Source of the DNA: an uncultured Methanomicrobiales archaeon
Lineage (GTDB): Archaea > Thermoplasmatota > Thermoplasmata > Methanomassiliicoccales > Methanomethylophilaceae
Reading direction: 5' to 3'
DNA length: 8,803 nt
Assembly: GCA_946528255.1 (NCBI GenBank)
Contig: CAMMYR010000016.1
Span: 1-8,803 of the forward strand
The position numbers and the translations under genes are program-made. Numbering within the stretch: position 1 is the stretch's first letter; each line of letters begins with the position of its first letter. The notes beneath the pieces are model-generated. The model had not been told where the DNA came from, ran no database searches, and saw nothing but the letters and a program-made list of their open reading frames with translations. Below are positions 1 to 7,300 of this stretch, in pieces.

Positions 1-1051
1 CGTCGTACCAGGACAGGAACTCGAATCCGGCCCTGACGGGGCTGGCGGGCCTGATGGCCTTGGTGTCCGCGACGACGCTCTGCGGCGATACGGGGCTCCC
101 GCCCGCGGAATCGAAGGTTACGGTGAACTGGTCGAATCCCGGTGCCGGGGACCACAGAGCGACGAGCTTCGAGGTCTCGACCACGGGGGCCGAGAAGTCG
201 AATGCTTCCGAGAACGTATAGCTGGTGTACCATCCCTCGAACTCGTACTTCTCCCTCAGGGGGTGCACGGGCTCCTCCAGGATATCCCCCACATCCAGGG
301 TGTGGGATTCCACGGGGGTGCCGCCGTAGCTGTCGAACGAGACGGTTGCGAGTTGCACCCACTTGCCGTACATGTCCGTGGGCCCGGTGACGATGCCGTG
401 GGCGAAGTCGAAGGGCTCCCCCGAGAATCCGCTGTCCAGATACCAGCCTCCGAAGCGGTAGCCGTGCTTCGCCGGGGTGGCCGGCTGGATGGGGGTGTCC
501 GGGGTATCGGACATGAACTGCCTGGTGAACAGCTTGTCATCTATGTAATACGAAATGACCCACACCGGATACGACCACTGCGCGTACAGCGTCAGATTGC
601 CGTCGATATGGATGTCCCCGCCGTCGGCATAGGAATCCCCCGAGCCGTCCGCTATAGTGTTCCAGCAGGTGAAGGCCTTATTGATCGTCTCGCTGATGGG
701 ATCCCCGATGTATCCGATGGAATCCATGGTCCTGAGCGGAGTCGGAATGTTGCTGCCCAGGCTCTGGGTGGCGATGCCGGCGGATTGGGCCCTATCGGTG
801 TTCGGCATGAATGTCACGGTGATGTTCTGGGACCATGTGGCGTACAGCCTAGTGGAGGTATCGGCGAGGGTGATGAGGTCATCGGGCTGGTACCTGATGC
901 CGTGGCCATCGGCGTGGGTATCCCAGCCGACGAAGGTGTACCCCTCCCTGGTGAATGTGTTCCCTGCGACGACCATGGAGATGCCCGGCAGGCCGGTGGG
1001 GCACACCGGGCCCTTGTCCTTGCCTCCATTGGCATCGTAGACTATGCTGGA
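1..1051 (-). repeat. InlB B-type (Listeria-Bacteroides) protein repeat array in paralog 1
   Basis: Protein-level tandem repeats, not DNA repeats. Unit 1 is 863-1051 (YDANGG...GWDTHADGHG...LYATW). Unit 2 is 575-862, long and degenerate (CWNTIADGSGDSY...LYAQW). Unit 3 is 359-574 (GYRFGGWYLDSGF...MYGKW). Unit 4 is 152-358 (FDSYGG...FEGWYTSYTF...LVALW). Unit 5 is 1-151, cut by the edge (FDSAGGSP...FLSWYD). Two subtypes are visible: units 1-2 carry a W-D/N-T-x-ADG-x-G-x-x-Y core, and units 3-4 carry a GWY-x-x-x-x-F...FDF core. Unit 5 is cut after its SWYD. The order matches paralog 2 unit for unit. Confidence 0.85.
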
Positions 1052-2581
1052 TCCGACGGCGTTCTCGTCCATGACGTACGCCAGACGAGCACCCGAGTAG
1101 GTGTTGATGCTGTCGGTTATCCTCGTGGTGATCAGACCGATCGCCTCCTTGGCGGAGTCTATGTATCCGCTCTCGCCTCCGACGGCGACGGCCTGGGAAG
1201 CGTAGGTCTTGTTGTGGAAGAAGTTGTACACGTAGGCGTTCTTCCCGGTCATGTGGATCCAGCTGCTGACGAAATCCCATGTGTCTTCCCTGGTGGAGGT
1301 CTGGTTGATCGCGGCCCATTTCCACTTGCTCCAGTATGTCTTGCCGGGAACGTTGTAGCCGATGTTCTCCAGCTCCGAGAAGTTGCTGGTGAGATTGACG
1401 CCGCCGAGGACGTTCGAGGCGTACATGGCCTGCTTCGCGACACCCGTCGATCCCAGGAGCTCGGCGGCCGATCCGACCAGGTTCTCGAAGAAGACCTTGG
1501 TGTACTTGCCGTTGACATTGCCGAACCAGGAGAGGTCGCCCTGACCGGTCGTGCTGAGACCGCCGCCGCTGGAATTACCGGTTCCGAACATGCCGCGGTA
1601 GTTCTTGGACACCATCGTGGAGTAGATCATGATCTTCGCCAGGGACCACTGGTAGAGGTTCATCATCTGGTAATCGGATCCCGCCGCTGCGGGGGTGTTG
1701 TCAGCGTAGCTCTTGAATGTGTTATGGCTGGCCCTAACGGGCGCCACGCCGCTCTGGGACACCATTGCTTTCTTGCCGTCTATGGTGGCCGTGGACGCCT
1801 CGTACACGCCCAGCGCGATATACGGCGCCGTGTGCGTCTCGGTGGATCCGGGGAGCTTGTAATCGTGGGCGTAGGAACCCATATCGGTGACCTCGCCGAA
1901 GGCGGTCCCGGTGAAATTGAAATTCGGCGAGCTGGATATGAAGAGGTAGTTGTAGGTCTTATCCTCGGCCACGTTCACGGAATGCCAGTAGACCGTGGGA
2001 ATGACCAGCATGATGTTGTAGAACGCGGATTTGTTCCCGCCGGTGGAATCGTGGTTTATGGCCGTTCCCGAGATGGTCTGCTTCAGGTTGTTCGGGTTCA
2101 GGACGTATGCGACATGCCCCACGGCCTTGCTGAGCCTGGGCTCGTATTCATCGTCGTAATTGACGGAAGTGGCATCGTAGAGGTTGATCGCCGCGTAGAA
2201 GCAGTTGAACGGGCCCCTGCCCGTGGCGCTGTCGAACTTCCAGTAGGAACCGGCGTTCTTCAGATTCAGATTGGCGCCCTCCATCTCGACCGGCTCGCCG
2301 CCGTCATGGGATTCCCATGCGCGGACGTCAACGACCAGATGGTTATCGTAACCCGATTTCGCCTCCCAGGCCAAGTTGGAGTTGTAGACCTTGATGATGT
2401 ACCCGTACTCGTCGGGAACCGGGATCGCGGAGCTGACCGGTATCTCGGCCTCCGCCGATTCGCCGATGACCGTCACCGACGACAGGACCATCACCGAAAC
2501 CATGGCGAAGGCCATCGCTACGGCTTTGCCTGCGGACCCGCCCTTGATAATACCATGGTTCGTTCTACCGACCCCACTCAT
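1..2581 (-). CDS. Secreted InlB B-repeat surface protein, paralog 1 (3' end off the window)
   Basis: The minus-strand frame is open from an ATG at 2581 to the left edge: 860 codons with no stop, so the C-terminus is missing. Residues 1-20 include a basic stretch, 21-40 are hydrophobic (AVAMAFAMVSVMVLSS) and AEA near 43-45 is a plausible signal-peptidase site. Residues about 55-510 form a domain I cannot name but which recurs in the other two large proteins; blocks include GPFNCFYAAIN, FYNIMLVIPTVYW, PYIALGVYE, VSQSGVAP, LYQWSLAKIM and GARLAYVM. From about 511 on there are four complete InlB-type repeats and the start of a fifth, each full unit ending in aromatic-x-x-W (LYATW, LYAQW, MYGKW, LVALW). 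By family knowledge these are beta-rich extracellular stalk modules. A surface or adhesive role is inference. The start is chosen because a TATA-like box sits about 26 nt upstream with no Shine-Dalgarno, fitting a leaderless mRNA. It is transcribed divergently from rpoL. Confidence 0.88.
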   Translation of the reverse strand, partial: MSGVGRTNHGIIKGGSAGKAVAMAFAMVSVMVLSSVTVIGESAEAEIPVSSAIPVPDEYGYIIKVYNSNLAWEAKSGYDNHLVVDVRAWESHDGGEPVEMEGANLNLKNAGSYWKFDSATGRGPFNCFYAAINLYDATSVNYDDEYEPRLSKAVGHVAYVLNPNNLKQTISGTAINHDSTGGNKSAFYNIMLVIPTVYWHSVNVAEDKTYNYLFISSSPNFNFTGTAFGEVTDMGSYAHDYKLPGSTETHTAPYIALGVYEASTATIDGKKAMVSQSGVAPVRASHNTFKSYADNTPAAAGSDYQMMNLYQWSLAKIMIYSTMVSKNYRGMFGTGNSSGGGLSTTGQGDLSWFGNVNGKYTKVFFENLVGSAAELLGSTGVAKQAMYASNVLGGVNLTSNFSELENIGYNVPGKTYWSKWKWAAINQTSTREDTWDFVSSWIHMTGKNAYVYNFFHNKTYASQAVAVGGESGYIDSAKEAIGLITTRITDSINTYSGARLAYVMDENAVGSSIVYDANGGKDKGPVCPTGLPGISMVVAGNTFTREGYTFVGWDTHADGHGIRYQPDDLITLADTSTRLYATWSQNITVTFMPNTDRAQSAGIATQSLGSNIPTPLRTMDSIGYIGDPISETINKAFTCWNTIADGSGDSYADGGDIHIDGNLTLYAQWSYPVWVISYYIDDKLFTRQFMSDTPDTPIQPATPAKHGYRFGGWYLDSGFSGEPFDFAHGIVTGPTDMYGKWVQLATVSFDSYGGTPVESHTLDVGDILEEPVHPLREKYEFEGWYTSYTFSEAFDFSAPVVETSKLVALWSPAPGFDQFTVTFDSAGGSPVSPQSVVADTKAIRPASPVRAGFEFLSWYD

Positions 2582-2602
2582 AGGTACTCAAAAAGCGGTA
2601 TG

Positions 2603-2612
2603 CATAAAAATA
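2603..2612 (-). promoter_or_regulatory. TATA box of paralog 1 (leaderless spacing)
   Basis: Read on the minus strand the element is TATTTTTATG. Its centre lies about 26-27 nt upstream of the A of the ATG at 2581. In archaea TBP/TFB-directed initiation occurs about 25-27 nt downstream of the TATA centre, so the predicted transcript begins at or next to the start codon. No Shine-Dalgarno-like sequence lies between, which agrees with a leaderless mRNA. Confidence 0.6.
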
Positions 2613-2651
2613 ATTGCGCCCGCTCGCTCGGTTCTTTCGCGCCCGCGCAAT
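2613..2651. promoter_or_regulatory. Inverted repeat in the divergent promoter region
   Basis: ATTGCGC (2613-2619) and GCGCAAT (2645-2651) are perfect 7-bp inverted arms separated by 25 bp. The 8-mer GCGCCCGC also occurs as a direct repeat at 2616-2623 and 2639-2646. The segment is very GC-rich and lies between the two outward-facing TATA boxes, with its left arm abutting the TATA box of paralog 1. The position would suit an operator for one or both promoters, but no regulator family is recognised and a chance repeat in GC-rich DNA cannot be excluded. Confidence 0.3.
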
Positions 2652-2660
2652 GGTTGCCCT

Positions 2661-2679
2661 GCGGAAACATTTATTAAAA
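2661..2679 (+). promoter_or_regulatory. BRE and TATA box of the rpoL-truD operon
   Basis: A purine-rich BRE-like GCGGAAAC (2661-2668) is followed by the AT-rich ATTTATTAAAA (2669-2679). The TATA centre, near 2674, is about 26 nt before the ATG at 2700, the distance expected if transcription starts at the initiator codon. The short sequence before the ATG has no Shine-Dalgarno, again fitting a leaderless transcript. Confidence 0.65.
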
Positions 2680-2699
2680 GAAGGGACAGTCGCCTGTTT

Positions 2700-2945
2700 A
2701 TGGAAACATACCTTGTCGAGAAGACGGAGAACACCGCGACCATCGGGTTCAAAGAGGCCAACCTCACTCTCATCACGCCTCTGATGAAAGCCCTCGAGGA
2801 TGATCCCAACGTCGAGCTCGTGAGGTACCTGGACGAGCACCCCGAGCTCGTGGACAGGAAGCTCATGATCCAGGTGAAGAAGGGGGACCCCATGAAGGCC
2901 TTCGAGAAGGCCGCGGACTCCCTGGTCAAGTACTTCAAGAGCTGA
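2700..2945 (+). CDS. rpoL: DNA-directed RNA polymerase subunit L (Rpb11-like)
   Basis: An 81-residue protein, close to the usual size of archaeal RpoL. RpoL pairs with RpoD (the Rpb3-like subunit) to form the alpha-like platform on which the archaeal RNA polymerase assembles. The visible family pattern is a short N-terminal beta strand (YLVEKTENTATIGF), then NLTLITPLMKALEDDPNVEL, matching the conserved 'hTLhxxLxxxLxxDPxV' dimerisation helix, then YLDEHPEL, a beta strand (RKLMIQV), and the closing helix after KKGDPMKAFEKA, the family's 'GDPxxAhxxA' motif. The usual His of the HTL motif is Leu here (NLTL), so the sequence is somewhat divergent. The ATG at 2700 is chosen because the protein begins there as in homologs and the TATA box is correctly spaced for a leaderless start. 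A much longer in-frame ORF beginning at 2391 would overlap paralog 1 and the promoter and is not credible. truD follows after 4 nt. Confidence 0.85.
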   Translation: METYLVEKTENTATIGFKEANLTLITPLMKALEDDPNVELVRYLDEHPELVDRKLMIQVKKGDPMKAFEKAADSLVKYFKS

Positions 2946-2952
2946 TTTCTTG
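2939..2952 (+). promoter_or_regulatory. Ribosome binding site supporting a TTG start for truD
   Basis: GAGCTGAT (2939-2946) differs by one base from GAGGTGAT, the complement of the usual archaeal 16S rRNA 3' end. It sits just before the TTG at 2950-2952 and overlaps the last codons and stop of rpoL, which suggests translational coupling. The next in-frame candidate, the ATG at 2989, has only a weak purine stretch upstream. Confidence 0.5.
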
Positions 2953-4281
2953 TACAGGACATGCACGACCGCGGAAGCGGGCGTTGGCATGCGGAAGTAC
3001 CTCTGCGACACCGACGGCACCGGAGGCCATCTCAAGACTGAGCCCGAGGACTTCAGGGTCACCGAGATATCCGACCCTCCGAGGGCCAAGCCCGACGGGG
3101 ATTTCACCGTCGCCACGGTCACCTGCCGCAACTGGGAGACCAACCGCCTGGTCAGGATGCTGTCCAGGGAGCTGGGGGTATCAAGGGAGGCCATAGGCTT
3201 CGCGGGCACCAAGGACAAGAGGGCCGTCACCAAGCAGCTCATGTCCTTCAAGTGCCAGGAGTCCGATCTCTCCAAGATACACCTGACGGATGTGGCAGTG
3301 GAGGACCCCTACAGGGCCGCCAGGGCGCTGCAGATCGGGGACCTCATCGGCAACCGGTTCGAAATCAGGGTCAGGGACTGCTCCATGCCCCTTTCGGAGG
3401 TGGGCCCCATCATATCGGAGAACGCCTCCATCATCAGGAAGGCGGGGGGATTCCCGAATTACTTCGGAGTGCAGAGGTTCGGCGTCGTGAGGCCGGTCAC
3501 CCATCTTGTCGGCGAGAGGATCGTCAGGGGCGACCTCGAGGGCGCCGTGAGGATGTACATATGCTACACCACCCCCGAGGAGGATCCGTCCACCGCGGAG
3601 GTCAGGAAATCCCTCGAGGGATGCGACGATTGGAAGGCGGCGATAAAGGCCATGCCTAAGTCCATGTCCTTCGAGAAGGCCATGGCAGGCGAGCTGCTGG
3701 CACATCCCGATGATTGGGCCGGTGCGATAGAGGCGCTCCCGAAGAACCTCCAGATGATGTTCGTCCACGCCTACCAATCGTTCCTGTTCAACGAGATGCT
3801 CAGCAGGAGGATGGACGCGGGAATGCCGCTGAACCTCCCAGTGGAAGGGGACATCGTCATCCCCACGGATGCCAACGGCATCCCGGACCACGAGCAGATC
3901 GTCAGGGTCACATCCAGGAACATCGATCTCGTAACCAGGCAGGTCCGCGCCAAGAGGGCGTTCGTCACCATCGCGCTGTTCGGGGCGGACGGCATAGTGG
4001 CCGAGGGCGAGATGGGGGAGATAGAGTCCAAGGTCATAGAGGAGAACGATCTGGCACAGGAGGATTTCATAATCCCGCAACTCCAGAAGTGCACCTCCAA
4101 GGGCGGCAGGAGGGAGATCCTCTGCCCGCTGGACGACCTGAAGGCCGAAGTCCTGGACGACGGGTATTCCCTTTCCTTCTCGCTCCCCAAGGGCAACTAC
4201 GCCACATGCCTCCTCAGGGAGTTCATGAAATCCGAGATGAGGGACTACCGAGCCCGAGCATCGCTCATGTGCGCGTATTAA
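2950..4281 (+). CDS. truD: tRNA pseudouridine(13) synthase TruD
   Basis: A 443-residue member of the TruD/Pus7 family, which converts a uridine of tRNA (typically U13) to pseudouridine. Visible family marks, numbered from the TTG: DTDGTGG...EPEDFRVTEI at 20-40; the catalytic loop GTKDKRAVTKQ at 86-96 with catalytic Asp89; NYFGVQRFG at 170-178; AYQSFLFNE at 274-282; and the C-terminal LPKGNYATCLLREFMK at 412-427. The region between NYFGVQRFG and the C-terminal motifs holds the TRUD insertion domain. The TTG start is preferred over the ATG at 2989 because residues just before that ATG (AEAGVG) resemble the N-terminal stretch I recall in other archaeal TruDs and because a better ribosome binding site precedes the TTG. 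About ten residues after MRDY (RARASLMCAY) look like a non-conserved tail. It is co-transcribed with rpoL. The T-run at 4296-4300 could end the transcript. Confidence 0.93.
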   Translation: MYRTCTTAEAGVGMRKYLCDTDGTGGHLKTEPEDFRVTEISDPPRAKPDGDFTVATVTCRNWETNRLVRMLSRELGVSREAIGFAGTKDKRAVTKQLMSFKCQESDLSKIHLTDVAVEDPYRAARALQIGDLIGNRFEIRVRDCSMPLSEVGPIISENASIIRKAGGFPNYFGVQRFGVVRPVTHLVGERIVRGDLEGAVRMYICYTTPEEDPSTAEVRKSLEGCDDWKAAIKAMPKSMSFEKAMAGELLAHPDDWAGAIEALPKNLQMMFVHAYQSFLFNEMLSRRMDAGMPLNLPVEGDIVIPTDANGIPDHEQIVRVTSRNIDLVTRQVRAKRAFVTIALFGADGIVAEGEMGEIESKVIEENDLAQEDFIIPQLQKCTSKGGRREILCPLDDLKAEVLDDGYSLSFSLPKGNYATCLLREFMKSEMRDYRARASLMCAY

Positions 4282-4292
4282 AGTCCTAGATA

Positions 4293-4305
4293 GGGTTTTT
4301 ATAAT
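4293..4305 (+). promoter_or_regulatory. TATA box of paralog 2, possibly also truD terminator
   Basis: GGGTTTTTATAAT lies 11 nt after the truD stop. The TATA centre near 4300 predicts transcription starting around 4326, downstream of the first in-frame ATG (4319) but upstream of the ATG at 4343. The downstream sequence TACGCG...GTGT is shared with the promoter of paralog 3. Archaeal termination often uses U-rich tracts, so the same T5 run may also release the rpoL-truD transcript (inference). Confidence 0.55.
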
Positions 4306-4329
4306 ACGCGCCCGTGTCATGCGCATTAA

Positions 4330-4345
4330 GAGGTTGATTCGGATG
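4330..4345 (+). promoter_or_regulatory. Shine-Dalgarno and preferred ATG of paralog 2
   Basis: GAGGTTGAT (4330-4338) resembles GAGGTGAT with one inserted T. The core GAGGT ends 8 nt before the ATG at 4343. The upstream ATG at 4319 has no ribosome binding site and lies too close to the TATA box to be on the mRNA. Confidence 0.5.
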
Positions 4346-7300
4346 GGCTCTGCCTTATCATCGACTATTGGAACCCGCAAAGGACCGCTGGCGCATATCG
4401 ATCTGAGGATCGCATTCGCGATCGCGGCTGTCGCGGTGATGCTCCTGACCCCTCTGACGTACGCCCAGGAATCGGATGCCGACGGGGAGCGCTCCACCAC
4501 ATCCCAGATTCCCACGGGCGATGATTACATGTATGTGATCAAAACCGATGCCAACAACGTCAACATCCAGGATGTGCTCGTCTCGGTCGATGGGAGCGCC
4601 CTCGTGAGCAAGTACCGCGTTTCCGCGAGCTCCGAGGACAAGAGCAGGGCCACGACCATCAACGGCAGCTGGAAGATCAACAAGTTCTGGGATTTCGATC
4701 CCGACACGGGCCTGGGCCCGTTCAATGCGTTCTATGCGGCGTTCAACACCGCCGAGGACTCCTCGGCCGATGCGGCGAAGGAGACCAAGCTCAACACCGC
4801 CAACGGCACAGTCGCCTATGTTCTGAATCCGTACAAACTGACCGAGACCCTCAACGGGACATCCTACTCCTACCAGAAATACAACATCATGATCGTCATC
4901 CCGACGGTCTACTGGAAGGCGCAGACGGAGGGGAGCAACGTCTACCTGTACGTGTCCAGCAAGGCATCCTATACCGCGGAGGGAAGGAGCACCATCTCCG
5001 GGATGATGGCCTATGCCCATACATTCACCCCGGTCGGGCAGAAGAATCTCAGCTGGACAGAGAATGTCACGGTCATGCCCTATGTCGCGATAGGGGTCTA
5101 CGAGGGTCAGAAGGTCACCATGGGAGGCAAGAGCACCCTCGTCTCCAAGAGCGGCGTCACCCCCACCAACCTCGGGAGGGCTAACCAGATCATGAACGAT
5201 GCCAAGTCCTATGCCAACAACAACGTTAGCGCATCGGGTTCGGCATACATGGTCTGGAACTACTACCAGTGGGAGCTGTCCAAAATCATGGGATACACAG
5301 TGATGGGGACGAAGAACTCGCAGGCCATGGTCGGATACGGACATAGCGACTCGGGGACTTCCAACACCGGGGGCACCGATGCCCGCGGCCCCTACTACGG
5401 CAATAACAGCGGCGGCAATGCGCCCGGCAAGCTCTTCATAGAGAACTCCTGGGGCTCGGCATGGGATCTGATCGGAAGCCTCTACAACTATAATGACAAC
5501 GTCTGGACGGCGAACGCTCTGGGCGGATTGGGGCATTTCGGCAACAAGAACTCGGGGAACAACCACAAGGTCAACAACAAAGGTATGAGCGGGCAGATAA
5601 CCAAGACGTTCACCAACAGCGAGTCGTGGGACATCCCGAGCGGGACGGGTTCGGCCAGCACAACGAGCCTGTCATACCCGGGAGACTATGCCTGCTCCAA
5701 CGGCAGGGATTGCAGCTACATGATCGTCGGCGGCGCCGGGCCCAACAACACCGGATGCGGCCTCAACTACTACAGGGTGAACTCATTCCCCGATCACAGC
5801 GGCGCCATCTCGGCGCGCTTGGCATACGCGATGAGCGCCAACGCCGTAGCGGCGCAGAACCACGACATCGAATACGATGCGAACGGCGGTACGGGCAAAG
5901 CCCCCCTCAAGCAGAAGTTCCAGGACGGGGACATGCTCATACCGGCGAAGAACCCCTTCACCGCGCCCACCAACAAGTTCTTCGACCACTGGAACACAGC
6001 TGCCGACGGGAGCGGCGACAAATACCTCGCCGGAGAATCCAAGGCTGTAGACGGCGAATCCGATGTCAAGCTCTATGCCATATGGGTCAACGTCGCGGTC
6101 CACTTGTATTCCAACAACGGCAAGGATCAGCAATACCTGCAATATGTGCACAAGGACGTCGAATCCCCGCTGGACGACATCTCCGTCATGGGATTCGATG
6201 CGCCCCTGTCCCCCAACGGCACGCCGAAGGCGTTCCTATACTGGACGGCCGGCTCACCCGGAACGGATGAGAAATACGGGAACACCGGTTTGGTCAAATT
6301 CTCCATCGCCACCAACCTGTATGCCAACTGGGGATATCCGTTCTTCACAGTGGTCTATATGAGCAACGGGGAGCCCATCGAAAGAGAGTACGTGGAAACC
6401 GAATTCCCCTATGCCCTGAGACCGGCGGACCCGATATGCGAGGGCTATCATTTCGCCGGATGGTACGCTGACGCCGGGATGCAAGAGCCGTTCGACTTCA
6501 CCGCCCCCATAGACGGCGATGTCACCATCTACGCCAAGTGGATCCAGATCATGTACGTGACCTTCGACAGCTACGGCGGCAGCGAGATCCCCGTCGGGGA
6601 TACGCTCTTCGGCGACCCGGTGGCCCAGCCTTCGGATCCGACCAGGGACAAGTACCTGTTCAGAGGATGGTACACGGACTACACGTTCAACAGGATGTAC
6701 GACTTCTCCAATGATGTGAGATCGGATTTCACCCTCATCGCCAACTGGGCCGTGGATCCCGCGTACCTGAAGTACGACGTGCACTTCCAGACCGCCGGCG
6801 GCAGCCCCATAGCGGATCAGGAGGTCGCCAACAGCACGCCCGCGCAGCGGCCCGCGGATCCGACCAGGCAGTACCACGACTTCGACGGATGGTTCACCGA
6901 TAGCTCCCTGTCCACGATGTACGATTTCACCACCCAGGTCACCGAACCGGTCACCCTGTACGCCGGGTGGACCGAGTACACCTACACGATCGTGTTCAAC
7001 ACCGAAGGGGGCATCTGGAAGACAACCCTCGGAGGCGACTCCAACGAAGCCGAGGATGAGAGGATGGTAACCGTCAGGTTCTCCGAGCCCCTGAAGCTCC
7101 CGACCGGGAAGGACATCAGGAACGGAGACAAGGTCCTCGCCGGATGGTCCCTCAATGAAGACGGTTCCGGCCAGATCTACAAGGGAACGATCACGTACCT
7201 GACCACCGTCCGCAACGCCGAGGTGGCACTGTACGCCGTATGGGAAACGCCCGAGCCGATCGAGGAGGACGACGACATCTTCAGGATCCTCGATGCCAAC

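Noticed and set aside
263..2677. An 804-codon open frame on the plus strand
   Set aside because: It is exactly antisense to paralog 1, whose minus-strand frame has a signal peptide, family blocks and repeats. The plus-strand translation has no recognisable motif, and long antisense frames arise readily in GC-rich coding DNA with biased codons.
4319..4342. ATG at 4319 as the start of paralog 2
   Set aside because: It lies about 19 nt from the TATA centre, too close to be transcribed, and has no ribosome binding site. The ATG at 4343 satisfies both. It is kept as a minor alternative because of the basic residues it would add.
3181..4515. A 444-codon minus-strand open frame over truD and the promoter of paralog 2
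   Set aside because: It is antisense to truD, which has clear catalytic motifs, and crosses a promoter. Its translation shows no family signature.
5435..5470. NSWG motif in paralog 2, resembling the active-site Asn block of papain-type proteases
   Set aside because: There is no cysteine upstream of it in the mature protein to act as nucleophile, and paralogs 3 and 1 have NAWG and NLVG at the same place, so the match is taken as coincidence.
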